Shown here one piece after another: positions 52,169 through 61,432 of a stretch of 64,000 nucleotides of DNA. The stretch comes from Blastocatellia bacterium AA13 (lineage in GTDB: Bacteria; Acidobacteriota; Blastocatellia; UBA7656), in the NCBI GenBank assembly GCA_003222245.1, contig QHVH01000007.1:62001-126000 (forward strand), read 5' to 3'. Under the pieces are notes generated by a model. That model was not told where the DNA came from, did no database searches, and worked only from the letters and a program-made list of their open reading frames with translations. The translations under genes were made by a program, and so were the position numbers. Every line of letters starts with the position of its first letter. Position 1 is the stretch's first letter.

Positions 52169-52402
52169 ATGCGAGAGATTTCCTATAGCGTCTCGCTGGG
52201 TGTGGGAGCGGCTCCCATCTCGTTCAAACTAATACGGAGCTCTGATAAAGAAGCCGTTTTCGAAAACCCGGCGCACGATTTTCCGCAGCGAATCATCTAT
52301 CGGCGATCCTCACAGGATACTCTATTCGCTCGCATAGAAGGCACGAGCAAAGGTGTCGAGAAAGGAATCGATTTTCATTACAAGCGCTCTCACTGCGACT
52401 GA
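52169..52402 (+). pseudogene. truncated DUF6265-like gene fragment
   Basis: 77 residues carrying only the C-terminal half of a DUF6265 protein: AVFENPAHDFPQRIIYRR (about 29-46), TLFARIEGTSKGVEKGIDF and the end. The N-terminal half, which in the family holds the conserved glycine-rich start, is missing. The sequence begins abruptly at an ATG within a region with no ribosome-binding site. Its stop is 16 bases from the stop of the VWA gene on the other strand. Probably a decayed remnant rather than an active gene. Confidence 0.6.
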
Positions 52403-52418
52403 CCGATGTAAAACGCAG

Positions 52419-54053
52419 TCATTTCGCGTAGTAGCCGCGGCGGGTTTTCACTACTACCGCATCATCATGATTGACGGTGACGTTGAGCTTCCGATATTTA
52501 CCGTCTCGATCGTCGTTTTTGGGAGCGTAGGCAATCGTGTAAACGACTCTCAATTCCGCGGCAACGCGCTGGTATACTCCGTCGAGATCTCTTTCCTGTT
52601 CGGCAACGAAGACGGTTCCGGCGCTTTCTTCCGCAAGCTTCTCGATCTGGCGACGCGCCAGGAGGTTAGTCTGGAGCCTGCGGCCGATCCGCCCGCGCTG
52701 CCGGTCATCATTCGAGCGATCGGTCAATTCACGGCGCAGTCTCATCTCTTCGTCGCTCAGATAAATCGGATAAATTGTCGCGTCCTCTTCAGTAACGCGG
52801 CCCAGAAGCTGTTCGAAGCCGTGCCTGGATGGAAAGTAGCCGGCTTTTAATAGCGAGTTGTCGACGCCGTCCGTCAGGACGACGACGGCCTTTCGCGGCC
52901 CCTTCACCTTGCGAAGCAGATCCATAGCGGACCACATTCCATCGTAAAAAGCCGTGCCGCCTTCGATGCCCTTGACCTTGGCGACGGCCTCTCTCAAATG
53001 CTTTTTGTCGGAAGTGAAATCCGACAGCACCACGAAGTCTCGCGTGAACGCGGCAAGCGCTATTCGATCCTGAGTGCCGAGCGAATCGATAAACCTGCGC
53101 GCGGTTTCGATCATGACTTTTCGGCTGTCCTGAGTGCTGCCGCTCAGGTCAAGCAGCAGCACAAGATTGATCGGAGCGGTGATCGGCTCGAAATAGAATA
53201 TGTGCTGCTCGATTCCATCTTCGAATACCTTAAAATCTTGTTTGTCGAGCCCTCCCAGCAGCGCGCCTGCGTGATCGCAGACTTTCACGTTGAGATTGAC
53301 AAGCCGCGCCTCGAGGTGAAGCGTCGTTTCATCGGAGCTCGTTTTATCAGCGGCAGGATCACTCGATGCGTGCGTATCAGGTTCAGGATCATCCGGGGAT
53401 GTTCTATGCAAAGTGGGTTTCGTTCCGGAATCGGCGGCCGCCTGCCCGGAGAGATTTGGATCGCGTAAAGCCTGAAGCGACGACCGGCGGCCGTCTCCCT
53501 TTCCTCCGATTGTTGGTTCGGTTGTATCCGCACCGGTGGACAATCGACTGGAGCCGCCCGCGAGCGATAAGCCAAGCAGCTCGGGCCTGTCCATGAACTT
53601 TGCTACGGCGTCCGGACTGAGCCTGGCCTTTGTAATAATGGCTTCGGTTGAGGTTAGAGTGACCGCGAGCAGCTCAAGATCCGGGCCGGCTTCGCGGCTG
53701 TATGAGAAGGTTCGCGTACCCGACCCACGGCTGCCGGATCGAACCAGAGGCTTCCACTTCGCATCCAGTGAATGGGTTATCTCGCTGTAGAATTCCTGAT
53801 CACGCTGTCCTGGTGCAAAATCCTGTTCTTCGAAAACGGCTATTTTGAAACTCTTCACGCCCGACGGCTGAATTACTTTTGAAGCCAGGTTCGCTATTCC
53901 GAGCAGCGGGATTTTCTTTCGCTTTGCCTGATAGTGCTTTTCGACGTTCTGCACGATCATCTCGAAATCGTCCATTACGGCGAATGATGGAGCTATGAAA
54001 GAAATCGTGAAGAAGAATACTGCCGAACCGGAGAAAAAGCGCTTCCGGGTCAT
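52419..54053 (-). CDS. exported VWFA-related protein of the acidobacterial family
   Basis: 544 residues with a signal peptide (FFSGSAVFFFTISFIAPSFA, about 6-25). The N-terminal half (30-240) is an unnamed extracytoplasmic region with a Ser/Asp-rich linker. From about 245 the 'VWFA-related, acidobacterial' pattern is clear: LVNLNVKVCDHAGALLGGLD, FKVFEDGIEQHIFYFE, then the VWA fold with VLLLDLSGSTQDSRKVMIET (MIDAS DxSGS, about 300), AFTRDF and VVLTDGVDNS. The C-terminal SAGTVFVAEQERDLDGVYQR leads to TVNHDDAVVVKTRRGYYA. This family is largely restricted to acidobacteria and marks the source lineage. Function unknown, probably adhesive or ligand binding. Confidence 0.93.
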   Translation of the reverse strand: MTRKRFFSGSAVFFFTISFIAPSFAVMDDFEMIVQNVEKHYQAKRKKIPLLGIANLASKVIQPSGVKSFKIAVFEEQDFAPGQRDQEFYSEITHSLDAKWKPLVRSGSRGSGTRTFSYSREAGPDLELLAVTLTSTEAIITKARLSPDAVAKFMDRPELLGLSLAGGSSRLSTGADTTEPTIGGKGDGRRSSLQALRDPNLSGQAAADSGTKPTLHRTSPDDPEPDTHASSDPAADKTSSDETTLHLEARLVNLNVKVCDHAGALLGGLDKQDFKVFEDGIEQHIFYFEPITAPINLVLLLDLSGSTQDSRKVMIETARRFIDSLGTQDRIALAAFTRDFVVLSDFTSDKKHLREAVAKVKGIEGGTAFYDGMWSAMDLLRKVKGPRKAVVVLTDGVDNSLLKAGYFPSRHGFEQLLGRVTEEDATIYPIYLSDEEMRLRRELTDRSNDDRQRGRIGRRLQTNLLARRQIEKLAEESAGTVFVAEQERDLDGVYQRVAAELRVVYTIAYAPKNDDRDGKYRKLNVTVNHDDAVVVKTRRGYYAK

Positions 54054-54161
54054 AACTGATCAACCTCTCAATCGGCACGATTAGTGAATTGCTCTAGCAA
54101 CAACTATATTACGCGCGGTCGAGGATTGAGAAGGCGGAATAATGACCACGGTGGTTCTTTG

Positions 54162-54338
54162 TTAGTGAAGCAGCGAACCCGCCGCGCTTGCCCTCTCCAT
54201 CGAGGCGTTGGCGAGCCATAGCAGCGAGAACAATCCATACATCCCGATGCACATTGCGACGAGCAGAATCGTCGAATATACAAGAGCAGCGAATCGAAGC
54301 GGCTTATCGTTCACGGTTATTAAATCGGCGTTTTCCAT
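54162..54338 (-). CDS. small single-pass membrane protein
   Basis: 58 residues from ATG 54338, preceded by a strong GGGAGGAG box. One hydrophobic helix, FAALVYSTILLVAMCIGMYG (followed by LFSLLWLA), covers about 18-44, between a short polar N-terminus and a short C-terminus. No family recognised. It lies 68 bases after the solute-binding-protein gene and may be translated as its last cistron. Start and coding nature are supported by the ribosome-binding site and the helix only. Confidence 0.6.
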   Translation of the reverse strand: MENADLITVNDKPLRFAALVYSTILLVAMCIGMYGLFSLLWLANASMERASAAGSLLH

Positions 54339-54406
54339 CTTTCTCCTCCCGTTTGTCACTTTCAACTACGGAGGAGGCGCGGCGTTTGGATTCTGTCGAT
54401 GAAACG

Positions 54407-56185
54407 TCAACTGAGGGTGAGCGTAGAAACAAAAAACCATGCACCGGAGGGCTCGATCTGGATGTTTCCAACTCGCTTCGATGCAATGAGCACGTTGGCC
54501 GGATACCATAAATAGATTTGCGGGAGGTCGTCCGAAGCGGTCTTCTGAACCAATGAATAGAGAGACTTTTTGCCGGAGCGATCCGTGATTCGCTCGGCTT
54601 CGACTATCCAGGCATTCATCTGAGGGTTGCAATAGCGGCTCCGATTCGCGCCTCCCCGATCCGTCAGGATCGAGTTGATACGGAGATAGAGTTGCTTCCT
54701 GGCCGCTCCTTCATTCGGCTCCGCAAGAGCCGCCGCTCGCGCCGCGAGCCGGTAGACTTCGGAATCGCGACAATATTCCCTGCGAGCAAGGATCCGATCC
54801 AGCTCCTCGAATATAGATCGCATCTTCAATGGATCAGCTTCCGCTCGGAGCTTCGAGATCGCTTCATTGAATCCCGCGTCCTGATAGCGGCTGTGGTAGA
54901 CAAACTGAAGGATATCAGGGCTCTGATTTCCGCCTACGCTGATGAGGTAATAAAGATCGAACTGCGCCTTCGATATCTTGTCGAGCAGAGTCGCGGTTTC
55001 GAGAGAACTGAGATTGAGTTGGATTCCCACGCGCCTGAGCTGGTCTTGAATGATGGCGCCTATGTTGCGCGAGAGCTGATTGGTGGAAGTCATCAAGGTC
55101 AGCTCAAACCGGCTCTGGGGGCCTTCTCCATCCGGATCGATCAGGCCGGCTTGATCGAGCAGGGTCTTGGCCCAATCCGGATTGTAGTTATAGACCGTGA
55201 TGTCGGATTCGAAGGCCCATTGTTCCGGAGGCAGTATTGAATCCGCCTCTCTGGCCTGGTCTCTGAGAAGCGAGTGAATAATGGCTTGTCGATCGATTGC
55301 GCATGCAATCGCCTGTCGAACTTCGCGGCTGGCCAGGAGCGGCGTCGTCAGATTCACTCCCAGGTGAGCGATATTGGTTCCGTTGCCTTCAATTACCTGA
55401 AGCCCGGGCCTGCCCGCAAGCGCGCGAGTCGTCTCCGGATCGAATTCGGCGTTATACGCCAAATCGACCTCGCCGCTCATAATGGCAGCCTGCCGCGTTC
55501 CGTTGTCGCTTATGACTCTGACATCCACGAATCGGATTATCGGCGCGCCCGCCCAATAGTCGGGATTCGCCTGAAGCTTTACCGCCTCGCCTTCCCTATA
55601 TGAGACAAATCGATATGGTCCGCTCCCGATCGGGGAGTCGATGTTTTCAACTCCAGCGCCCTCGGGAACAATTCCGATCGCTGGAAGGTTCCCAATGAAG
55701 CTGTAGAAGGGCTCGCGCGCGTGAAAGATGACCGTTTCCTGGTCCGGCGTTTCAATCGAAGCGAATTTATCGAATACGCCTCGCATCGGCGATTTGAGAG
55801 CCGGCGACGCTATAGAGTCGAACGTATACTTCACGTCAGCCGAGGTCAGAGCTTTGCCGTTGTGAAATTTTACTCCGGGCCGAATGTGAAACGTGAAGGT
55901 TCGACTATCATCCGTTTCGCTGAATCGATCCGCGAGCGAGGGGACGAAGTCGAAGCGCTCGTTTTTGATCAGCAGCGTGTCGTAGAGCAGTTGCATAATC
56001 CGCGCGGACTTTGAGTTACCGCTGGAGAATCGAGGATCAAAGCCCCGCGGAACAGTCTCGATAGCGATCACGAGGGTATCGGCGGCGGGTTTCCTTTTAC
56101 AGGCCGGGCATGTCGCCAGGACTAAAATAGCGAATGCAAAAATGAGTGGGTGAAAGAAGATTTTCCGGTGGGCTGCTCTCGGCAT
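54407..56185 (-). CDS. ABC transporter substrate-binding lipoprotein (family 5, peptide/nickel type)
   Basis: 592 residues with a lipobox signal (LIFAFAILVLATCPACKRKP; Cys29). The SBP_bac_5 pattern is complete: TLVIAIETVPRGFDPRF (about 36-52), FHIRPGVKFHNGKALTSADV (about 98-117), VKYTFDSIASPALKSP, GIVPEGAG, and late segments LNLSSLETATL and GGNQSPDILQFVYHSRYQ. It binds peptides or similar solutes outside the membrane. No permeases or ATPases of the ABC system are near. It is the third gene after mtnA and nagZ on the same strand (gaps of 37 and 30 bases), so a function in peptide or cell-wall-peptide uptake is plausible. Confidence 0.93.
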   Translation of the reverse strand: MPRAAHRKIFFHPLIFAFAILVLATCPACKRKPAADTLVIAIETVPRGFDPRFSSGNSKSARIMQLLYDTLLIKNERFDFVPSLADRFSETDDSRTFTFHIRPGVKFHNGKALTSADVKYTFDSIASPALKSPMRGVFDKFASIETPDQETVIFHAREPFYSFIGNLPAIGIVPEGAGVENIDSPIGSGPYRFVSYREGEAVKLQANPDYWAGAPIIRFVDVRVISDNGTRQAAIMSGEVDLAYNAEFDPETTRALAGRPGLQVIEGNGTNIAHLGVNLTTPLLASREVRQAIACAIDRQAIIHSLLRDQAREADSILPPEQWAFESDITVYNYNPDWAKTLLDQAGLIDPDGEGPQSRFELTLMTSTNQLSRNIGAIIQDQLRRVGIQLNLSSLETATLLDKISKAQFDLYYLISVGGNQSPDILQFVYHSRYQDAGFNEAISKLRAEADPLKMRSIFEELDRILARREYCRDSEVYRLAARAAALAEPNEGAARKQLYLRINSILTDRGGANRSRYCNPQMNAWIVEAERITDRSGKKSLYSLVQKTASDDLPQIYLWYPANVLIASKRVGNIQIEPSGAWFFVSTLTLS

Positions 56186-56215
56186 TCTGTCATCAAGATT
56201 CGAGACTTCGCTGCT

Positions 56216-57298
56216 TCATCGGATGTGTTGAAGCCCGGCGTTCAACTCGCCAAGCTTCTCTTTGAGCCGCGCGACCACCAGCTCATTGAATTGAAGCGGC
56301 GGAGAGGTCATTGACTTGACGCTGGCAACGTGGTCTATAGATCGGTTCAGGCGCTGTTTGCTGAGCCTGCCCTCGCGCGCGGCGGCCGTAACGGCTTCCC
56401 AGGCGGCTCTTACCCGATCCTGAGGGGAGCCAACGACCACCATATCGACTCCCGCCTCAAACGCAACTATCGCGGCTTCCCCGGAATCGCGGCTCGACGT
56501 GATTGCTCCCATTTCCATGTCGTCGGCGATCGACAGACCCTTGAACCCGAGTTCTTCCCTTAGCAGGCCTGTGACCACGTTGCGAGAAAGAGTCGCCGGC
56601 AGCGGCGAGGGTCCATCGAAAGCGGAATAGTGAGCGTGAGCTATTATGACCGCGTTGAGCCTCGCATTGATCTTGCTGAAGAGCTCCGTATAAGGCCGAA
56701 TTCCGATTCTGGAGAGCTGGTCTCGCGAGTCGTCGATTTGAGGCAGGCTCGAATGCGGGTCCACCGCGGCAACTCCGAGTCCGGGAAAATGCTTTCCGAC
56801 TCCTATCACGCCGCCCCGCTGAAGTCCTTCCAGGTACGAGCCCGCAAGCCGCACGACTTCGGCCACTGAGCCGCCGAGATAGCGGCCTTTCAATCCATTT
56901 TCAACGGAGTCGTCACTAGAAATATCCAGCAGCGGCGCGAAATTAAGATTGAACCCCAGGGTTCGCAGGGCCTCGGCCGTTATCTCGCCCAGTCGAGCCG
57001 CGGCGGACGCATCGTTAGAGGCTCGCAGCAGATCGGGCGTCGGCATCGCCGAATAAATGGCTCTCAGGCGATCCAGGCGCCCGCCCTCCTGATCGATCGC
57101 GATGAACGGCGGAACCTTCGACAGTTCTCTGATCGAGGCTATAAGCTCGACCGCCTGCGGCGCGCTGTTGATGTTCCGATCAGTTAGCAGGAATCCGCCC
57201 GGCTGAATGGCCTCTATCGTCGAGCGCGTATCCGCATCAAGCGACGGCCCCGGCAGCCCGATGAATAGTAACTGTCCGACTATATGCTCTAGCTCCAT
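56216..57298 (-). CDS. nagZ: beta-N-acetylhexosaminidase (glycoside hydrolase family 3)
   Basis: 360 residues, the size of the NagZ group. Pattern from the N-terminus: GQLLFIGLPG, PGGFLLTDRNI, IAIDQEGGRLDRL (about 69-81), NFAPLLDISS (about 119-128), then GVGKHFPGLGVAAVDPHSSL (about 163-182) with the His of the KHFPGxG loop (Leu in place of the usual His at one site), and SIADDMEMGAI (about 254-264) with the nucleophile Asp. It releases N-acetylglucosamine from peptidoglycan fragments in wall recycling. No signal peptide is present, so it should be cytosolic. It lies between mtnA and the binding-protein gene. Confidence 0.92.
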   Translation of the reverse strand: MELEHIVGQLLFIGLPGPSLDADTRSTIEAIQPGGFLLTDRNINSAPQAVELIASIRELSKVPPFIAIDQEGGRLDRLRAIYSAMPTPDLLRASNDASAAARLGEITAEALRTLGFNLNFAPLLDISSDDSVENGLKGRYLGGSVAEVVRLAGSYLEGLQRGGVIGVGKHFPGLGVAAVDPHSSLPQIDDSRDQLSRIGIRPYTELFSKINARLNAVIIAHAHYSAFDGPSPLPATLSRNVVTGLLREELGFKGLSIADDMEMGAITSSRDSGEAAIVAFEAGVDMVVVGSPQDRVRAAWEAVTAAAREGRLSKQRLNRSIDHVASVKSMTSPPLQFNELVVARLKEKLGELNAGLQHIR

Positions 57299-57335
57299 CT
57301 TCTCTCTTGATTAAAGGATCATTGATGCGAGATCG

Positions 57336-58406
57336 CTAATCGATCTTGCGTGATCCGGTTTCCAATTCCGCGAACAATGATTTCAAGCTCAGGTCGTATG
57401 GCTCGCGGGCCACGCCATTGTCAGTGATAATCGCGGAGATGTATCTGTGCGGCGTCACGTCGAAAGCGGGATTGGCGACGGCTATTCCGGGCGGCGCCAT
57501 GCGTTCGCCGCGCACGTGGGTTACTTCGGATTCCGAACGTTCTTCGATCGGAATCTCTTCGCCGGAATTGAGCGTGAGGTCGATCGTCGTCAACGGTGCG
57601 GCGACATAAAACGGAATATTGTTTTCGTGAGCGGCCACCGCAACCATGTAAGTTCCGATCTTGTTAGCAACGTCGCCGTTGGCCGCGATCCGGTCCGCTC
57701 CGACAATCACACAATTGATTCGGCCGCGCTGCATAAAATGGCCGCTCATACCGTCCGTTATCAGCGTTACGGGAATGTCATCCTTGGCCAGTTCCCACGC
57801 GGTGAGCCTCGCGCCTTGAAGAAAAGGTCTTGTTTCATCCGCGAAAACATTGATGTGTTTGCCGGATTCGACGGCAGCCCTGATGACTCCAAGCGCGGTG
57901 CCAAAGCCCGCGGTCGCGAGCGCTCCGGCATTGCAATGCGTTAGAACCGTCGCGCCTTCGGGGATCAACTCTGCTCCAAAGGCTCCCATCTTGCGATTGC
58001 TGTCTATGTCCTCTTCGTAAATCAGCGAGGCTTCTTGAATCAACGCCGACCTGATCTGATCCAGAGAGCCTCCGTCCTTTCTTGAACGGTTGAAACGCCA
58101 TCGCATCCGCTCGATGGCCCAGAAGAGATTTACGGCGGTTGGACGGGTGCGAGCCATGCGCCGGCACATCTGATCGAATTCCTTTTCGACCTCCGCGTCT
58201 CCGGCGGCTTTCGACTGTTTAAGCCCAAGGGCCAAGCCCATGGCCGCGGCCACGCCAATCGCAGGCGCGCCTCTGATTACCATCTGTTCGATGGCTTGCG
58301 CGACTTCTTCACAGGTTCTGAATATGGGATAGACTTCTTCGCCGGGCAACAGCCGCTGGTCTATCATCACAACGCCTTCGCCGGTCCATTCAATCGTCTT
58401 TATCAT
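57336..58406 (-). CDS. mtnA: methylthioribose-1-phosphate isomerase
   Basis: 356 residues, the usual length of MtnA. Motifs in order: [20 protein letters not shown] (about 43-62), [14 protein letters not shown] (about 92-105), [20 protein letters not shown] (about 152-171) with the active-site Cys, [37 protein letters not shown] (about 222-241) with the catalytic Asp, and [20 protein letters not shown]. Members act in the methionine salvage pathway, turning methylthioribose-1-phosphate into methylthioribulose-1-phosphate. No other mtn genes follow. First gene of the operon with nagZ. Confidence 0.96.
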   Translation of the reverse strand: MIKTIEWTGEGVVMIDQRLLPGEEVYPIFRTCEEVAQAIEQMVIRGAPAIGVAAAMGLALGLKQSKAAGDAEVEKEFDQMCRRMARTRPTAVNLFWAIERMRWRFNRSRKDGGSLDQIRSALIQEASLIYEEDIDSNRKMGAFGAELIPEGATVLTHCNAGALATAGFGTALGVIRAAVESGKHINVFADETRPFLQGARLTAWELAKDDIPVTLITDGMSGHFMQRGRINCVIVGADRIAANGDVANKIGTYMVAVAAHENNIPFYVAAPLTTIDLTLNSGEEIPIEERSESEVTHVRGERMAPPGIAVANPAFDVTPHRYISAIITDNGVAREPYDLSLKSLFAELETGSRKID

Positions 58407-58653
58407 TCTAAGGCTCTTGTTTTTAGACGGGAGTGATCATAACCAAGCAGGCGTTTGTTAGCAACGATGAGGACAGCGGCGGCCATTTTCGTCCGCGCCG
58501 GAACGCTGCGGGAAGTAGACCGCGGTGAAGCGAGCGAAGCGCTGCTCATCACGGAATATTACGCATCGTAGGCTCCTTTTCGTTCTCTCTCGACTACTAC
58601 TCCTCGCGATCCATTTACAAACGCGAGGCGCGGTTGCGATACTACTTCATCGC

Positions 58654-59154
58654 ATGGCAAGAGTTGAAATCAGGGCGGTCGTACTTACCATAAGCGACTC
58701 CGCGTCTCGCGGCGAGCGCGAAGACCAGTCCGGACCGGCTGTGGTAGCCGAACTCGAGAAACTCGGCTCTAAAATCGAGGCGACCGAAATTCTCCCAGAC
58801 GATTTGGAATTAATTGCTTCGCGGCTTCGTGAATACTCCGACGGAGGAGTCGTCAACCTGATCTGTACGACGGGCGGCACGGGGTTCGCGCCTCGGGACA
58901 ACACTCCGGAAGCCACGCGAGCCGTCATCGAGAAAGAGGCTCCCGGGCTCGCCGAGCTAATGCGGCAGCGCAGCCTCGACTCGACGCCGCTTGCGCCTTT
59001 GTCTCGCGCCGTATGCGGAATCCGGGGACGCACGCTCATCGTTAATCTACCGGGAAGCCGCCGGGGAGCGTACGAGAACTTCATCGCAATCCGGCACACT
59101 CTTCCTCACGCGATTGGATTGTTGTCGGGGCAATCGCCGAAGTGCGCTAGCTGA
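58654..59154 (+). CDS. mog: molybdopterin adenylyltransferase (Mog-type)
   Basis: 166 residues from ATG 58654; the longer frame to 58525 overlaps promoter-like sequence. The family signature is complete: RAVVLTISDSASRGEREDQSG (in parts RAVVLTISDSASRGE and REDQSG, about 7-27), then LICTTGGTGFAPRDNTPEAT (about 69-88) and IRGRTLIVNLPGSRRGAYEN near the end. The TGGTG and PRD-x-TPEAT match Mog rather than MoaB. It adenylates molybdopterin before molybdenum insertion. It is followed at seven bases by hslO, and both are divergent from mtnA. Confidence 0.9.
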   Translation: MARVEIRAVVLTISDSASRGEREDQSGPAVVAELEKLGSKIEATEILPDDLELIASRLREYSDGGVVNLICTTGGTGFAPRDNTPEATRAVIEKEAPGLAELMRQRSLDSTPLAPLSRAVCGIRGRTLIVNLPGSRRGAYENFIAIRHTLPHAIGLLSGQSPKCAS

Positions 59155-59161
59155 GTTACAA

Positions 59162-60127
59162 GTGGAAAACAGGACGGACAAATTGGTGCACGCAACCGCG
59201 GCCGATAATCAGATCCGGTTGATGGCGGCGGTTACGACTTCGCTCGTGGGAGAGGCCTGTCGCCGGCACCGAACTTTTCCCACTGCATCGGTAGCGCTGG
59301 GCAGGGTGTTGACCGGCGGCCTGCTCCTTGGCAGCAGCCTCAAAGATCTCGAAAAGATTACGGTCCAGTTTCACTGCGAGGGCCCAATCGGAAACATAAT
59401 CGCGCAATCGGACGCGAAAGGAAGCGTGCGCGGTTATGTAACGAATCCCGAAGCCGACGTGACCAGCATGAACAGCTACGGCAAGTTTGACGTAAGGGCG
59501 CTGGTCGGCGGCGGTACGATGTATGTCACTCGCGACGCGGGCTTCGAAATCGGCTTGATGAAGGAACCGTATCAAGGCTCGGTGCCGATTGTCTCGGGTG
59601 AGATTGGAGAAGATTTCGCCTACTATCTCGCAAAGTCCGAGCAGATCAACTCAGCGGTCAGTTTGGGCGTGCTGATGAAGGTAGATGAAGATGAAGCTTC
59701 GTTTAACCAACCGGTTGCTTCACCGGAGTTTTCACTCGAGCGACTCAGGGTTGCAGCGGCGGGCGGATACATAGTTCAAATGATGCCAAGCGCCGACGAA
59801 GATTTGATTAACCATCTCGAAAACATCTTATCCGACACGCCTTCAGTCACCGAGATGATTCGTTCCGGTCTTGGCCCTCAAGAAATGTTGGAGACAGTGT
59901 TAGGCGATCTCGAAATCTCGCTTCTTGAAGAGACCGAACCGCGATTCTACTGCCAGTGCTCGCGTGAGAGAGCGCTCTTGATAATCTCCGCGCTGGGAGA
60001 AGCCGAAGTTAGAGACATGCTCGTCAAGGACAACGGCGCGGAATTGATCTGCCATTTTTGCAACGAGCGCTATCAAATCAGCGCCGAGGAGTTGTTAGAG
60101 CTGTTGAAGGAGTATGGCGAGGCTTAG
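59162..60127 (+). CDS. hslO: redox-regulated chaperone Hsp33
   Basis: 321 residues from GTG 59162, seven bases after mog. The body has GGLLLGSSLKDLEKITVQFH (about 52-71), CEGPIGNIIAQSDAKGSVRG (72-91) and VTNPEADV, all typical of Hsp33. The redox switch is intact: C264-x-C266 in FYCQCSRER and C297-xx-C300 in ICHFCNER, which bind zinc in the reduced form and open as disulphides under oxidative stress. It protects unfolded proteins in the cytoplasm. A GC-rich hairpin 24 bases after its stop may terminate transcription. Confidence 0.97.
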   Translation: MENRTDKLVHATAADNQIRLMAAVTTSLVGEACRRHRTFPTASVALGRVLTGGLLLGSSLKDLEKITVQFHCEGPIGNIIAQSDAKGSVRGYVTNPEADVTSMNSYGKFDVRALVGGGTMYVTRDAGFEIGLMKEPYQGSVPIVSGEIGEDFAYYLAKSEQINSAVSLGVLMKVDEDEASFNQPVASPEFSLERLRVAAAGGYIVQMMPSADEDLINHLENILSDTPSVTEMIRSGLGPQEMLETVLGDLEISLLEETEPRFYCQCSRERALLIISALGEAEVRDMLVKDNGAELICHFCNERYQISAEELLELLKEYGEA

Positions 60128-60151
60128 CCCTGGTGCGCGAGAATTTGTCTG

Positions 60152-60173
60152 GGCGGCCCGCCGCGGCCGCCCC
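60152..60173 (+). terminator. GC-rich hairpin after hslO
   Basis: GGGCGGCC (60152-60159) and GGCCGCCC (60166-60173), six-base loop, followed by CTCTTTG. Resembles the hairpin at 12161-12180. T-run is weak, so it may be a dispersed element. Confidence 0.5.
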
Positions 60174-60233
60174 TCTTTGCGGAGGTTCATCTTTGAAGGA
60201 GTATTTCCTATCCCCTCTCCTGCTCCCTTTTCC

Positions 60234-61340
60234 CTACTTCCCTGACAGGAATCGCCCTATCGTCTCATTCAGGAATTTCGCGTCGGCGGGATTGCTTGCC
60301 GCGCCGGCCGTATGTCCCCACAGCGATGGGATCGGCACAAACGACACTCCCGGTATAAAAGCAGCTTCATAGCGCGCGTCGCCTATCGGAAAATAGAGAT
60401 CGGTTTCCGAAGGCATGTACAAGAAGGGAGCCTTGATTGACTTGAGCGCGCGTTCGACATCTCCATTAAACCCAGACGTCGTACCGACGTCATGCTTCTC
60501 CCACGTTCGCATCTGGAGAATGAGGTCGTTCGCGTCCGCGCCAGGGATGAAGCGGCTGCGTCTCATTTGAAAATACTGCTCAAATGTAGCGCCCGGCTGC
60601 GCGGTTGGTTTCCACAGTTCCTTTCGCCACCATTCCTGGCTGTAAAGCCATCCGAGCCACACCACGCCGAACGTTTCCAGGCCGCGAGCCGGCGGAGCGG
60701 TGTAGTCGCCGTTATTGAACGTGGGATCAGATGTGATTGCCGCGATCTGTCCTTCCAGTCTGACGATTCCGTGCGGATAGCATTTCGCCGTGCCGGACGT
60801 TGCGACAATGCGATCGGCAAACGTCGGATAGCTGACTGCCCATTGAAACGCCTGTTGCGCGCCCATTGAAAATCCGACAATCGCACGAAGGTGGGTTATC
60901 TTGAGTTCTTCAGTGAGCAGCCGGTGCACCGCTTCGACATTGTCTCTGATGGTCGTGACAGGAAACCTTGGGCCGTGATAAGGCTCCGGGGTATTGCTCG
61001 GAGAAGAAGAACGGCCGTTTCCGAACAGTTCGGTCGCGATCAGAAACAACTTCGAGGTATCAAGGGCGCGATCCGGCCCGATAAGCCATCCGTATCCTTG
61101 AAAATTCGCCATATAGTGCGACGGCAGCAGCACCGCGTTATCTTTCGCGGCGTTCAGATGACCAAAAGTGCCGTAAACAATTCGCGCCTGCGGCAGCGTC
61201 ACGCCGCTCTCGGTTTTGAAATTCGAGATCACGAACTCATGCCGCTCACCTGCCTCGGGTCTGGCGGTGGTTTGAGCGCCGGCGATAAACGGAGCGCATA
61301 GGGTTTGAGAGACAACGAGCCAAACGAGAAGTCTTTTCAT
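60234..61340 (-). CDS. exported alpha/beta hydrolase of the homoserine acetyltransferase (MetX) family
   Basis: 368 residues from ATG 61340, with a signal peptide (LLVWLVVSQTLCAPFIAGAQ, about 4-23). The mature chain shows the MetX-like fold: YGTFGHLNAAKDNAVLLPSH (about 57-76), then LIGPDRALDTSKLFLIATEL, IRDNVEAVHRLLTEELKITH, nucleophile GFSMGAQQAF (Ser about 159), acid in FLYMPSETDLYFP (about 317-329) and base in LWGHTAGAASNP. MetX enzymes are cytosolic, so a secreted member is unusual and probably acts on another acyl substrate. It is transcribed alone. Confidence 0.85.
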   Translation of the reverse strand: MKRLLVWLVVSQTLCAPFIAGAQTTARPEAGERHEFVISNFKTESGVTLPQARIVYGTFGHLNAAKDNAVLLPSHYMANFQGYGWLIGPDRALDTSKLFLIATELFGNGRSSSPSNTPEPYHGPRFPVTTIRDNVEAVHRLLTEELKITHLRAIVGFSMGAQQAFQWAVSYPTFADRIVATSGTAKCYPHGIVRLEGQIAAITSDPTFNNGDYTAPPARGLETFGVVWLGWLYSQEWWRKELWKPTAQPGATFEQYFQMRRSRFIPGADANDLILQMRTWEKHDVGTTSGFNGDVERALKSIKAPFLYMPSETDLYFPIGDARYEAAFIPGVSFVPIPSLWGHTAGAASNPADAKFLNETIGRFLSGK

Positions 61341-61432
61341 GGTCAATAGTCCTCAGCTTCGGTCGTATTTTCTTTTTGTTTATTTCGGCAATGGCAGTGA
61401 CGTTCTTGCCGCCGGAACTATAGCAAGAACAA

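Noticed and set aside
61381-61432. Continuation of the DUF5615 toxin in another frame
   Set aside because: Other frames show a hydrophobic but unrecognisable sequence or stop codons, so a simple single-base frameshift does not restore the family end.
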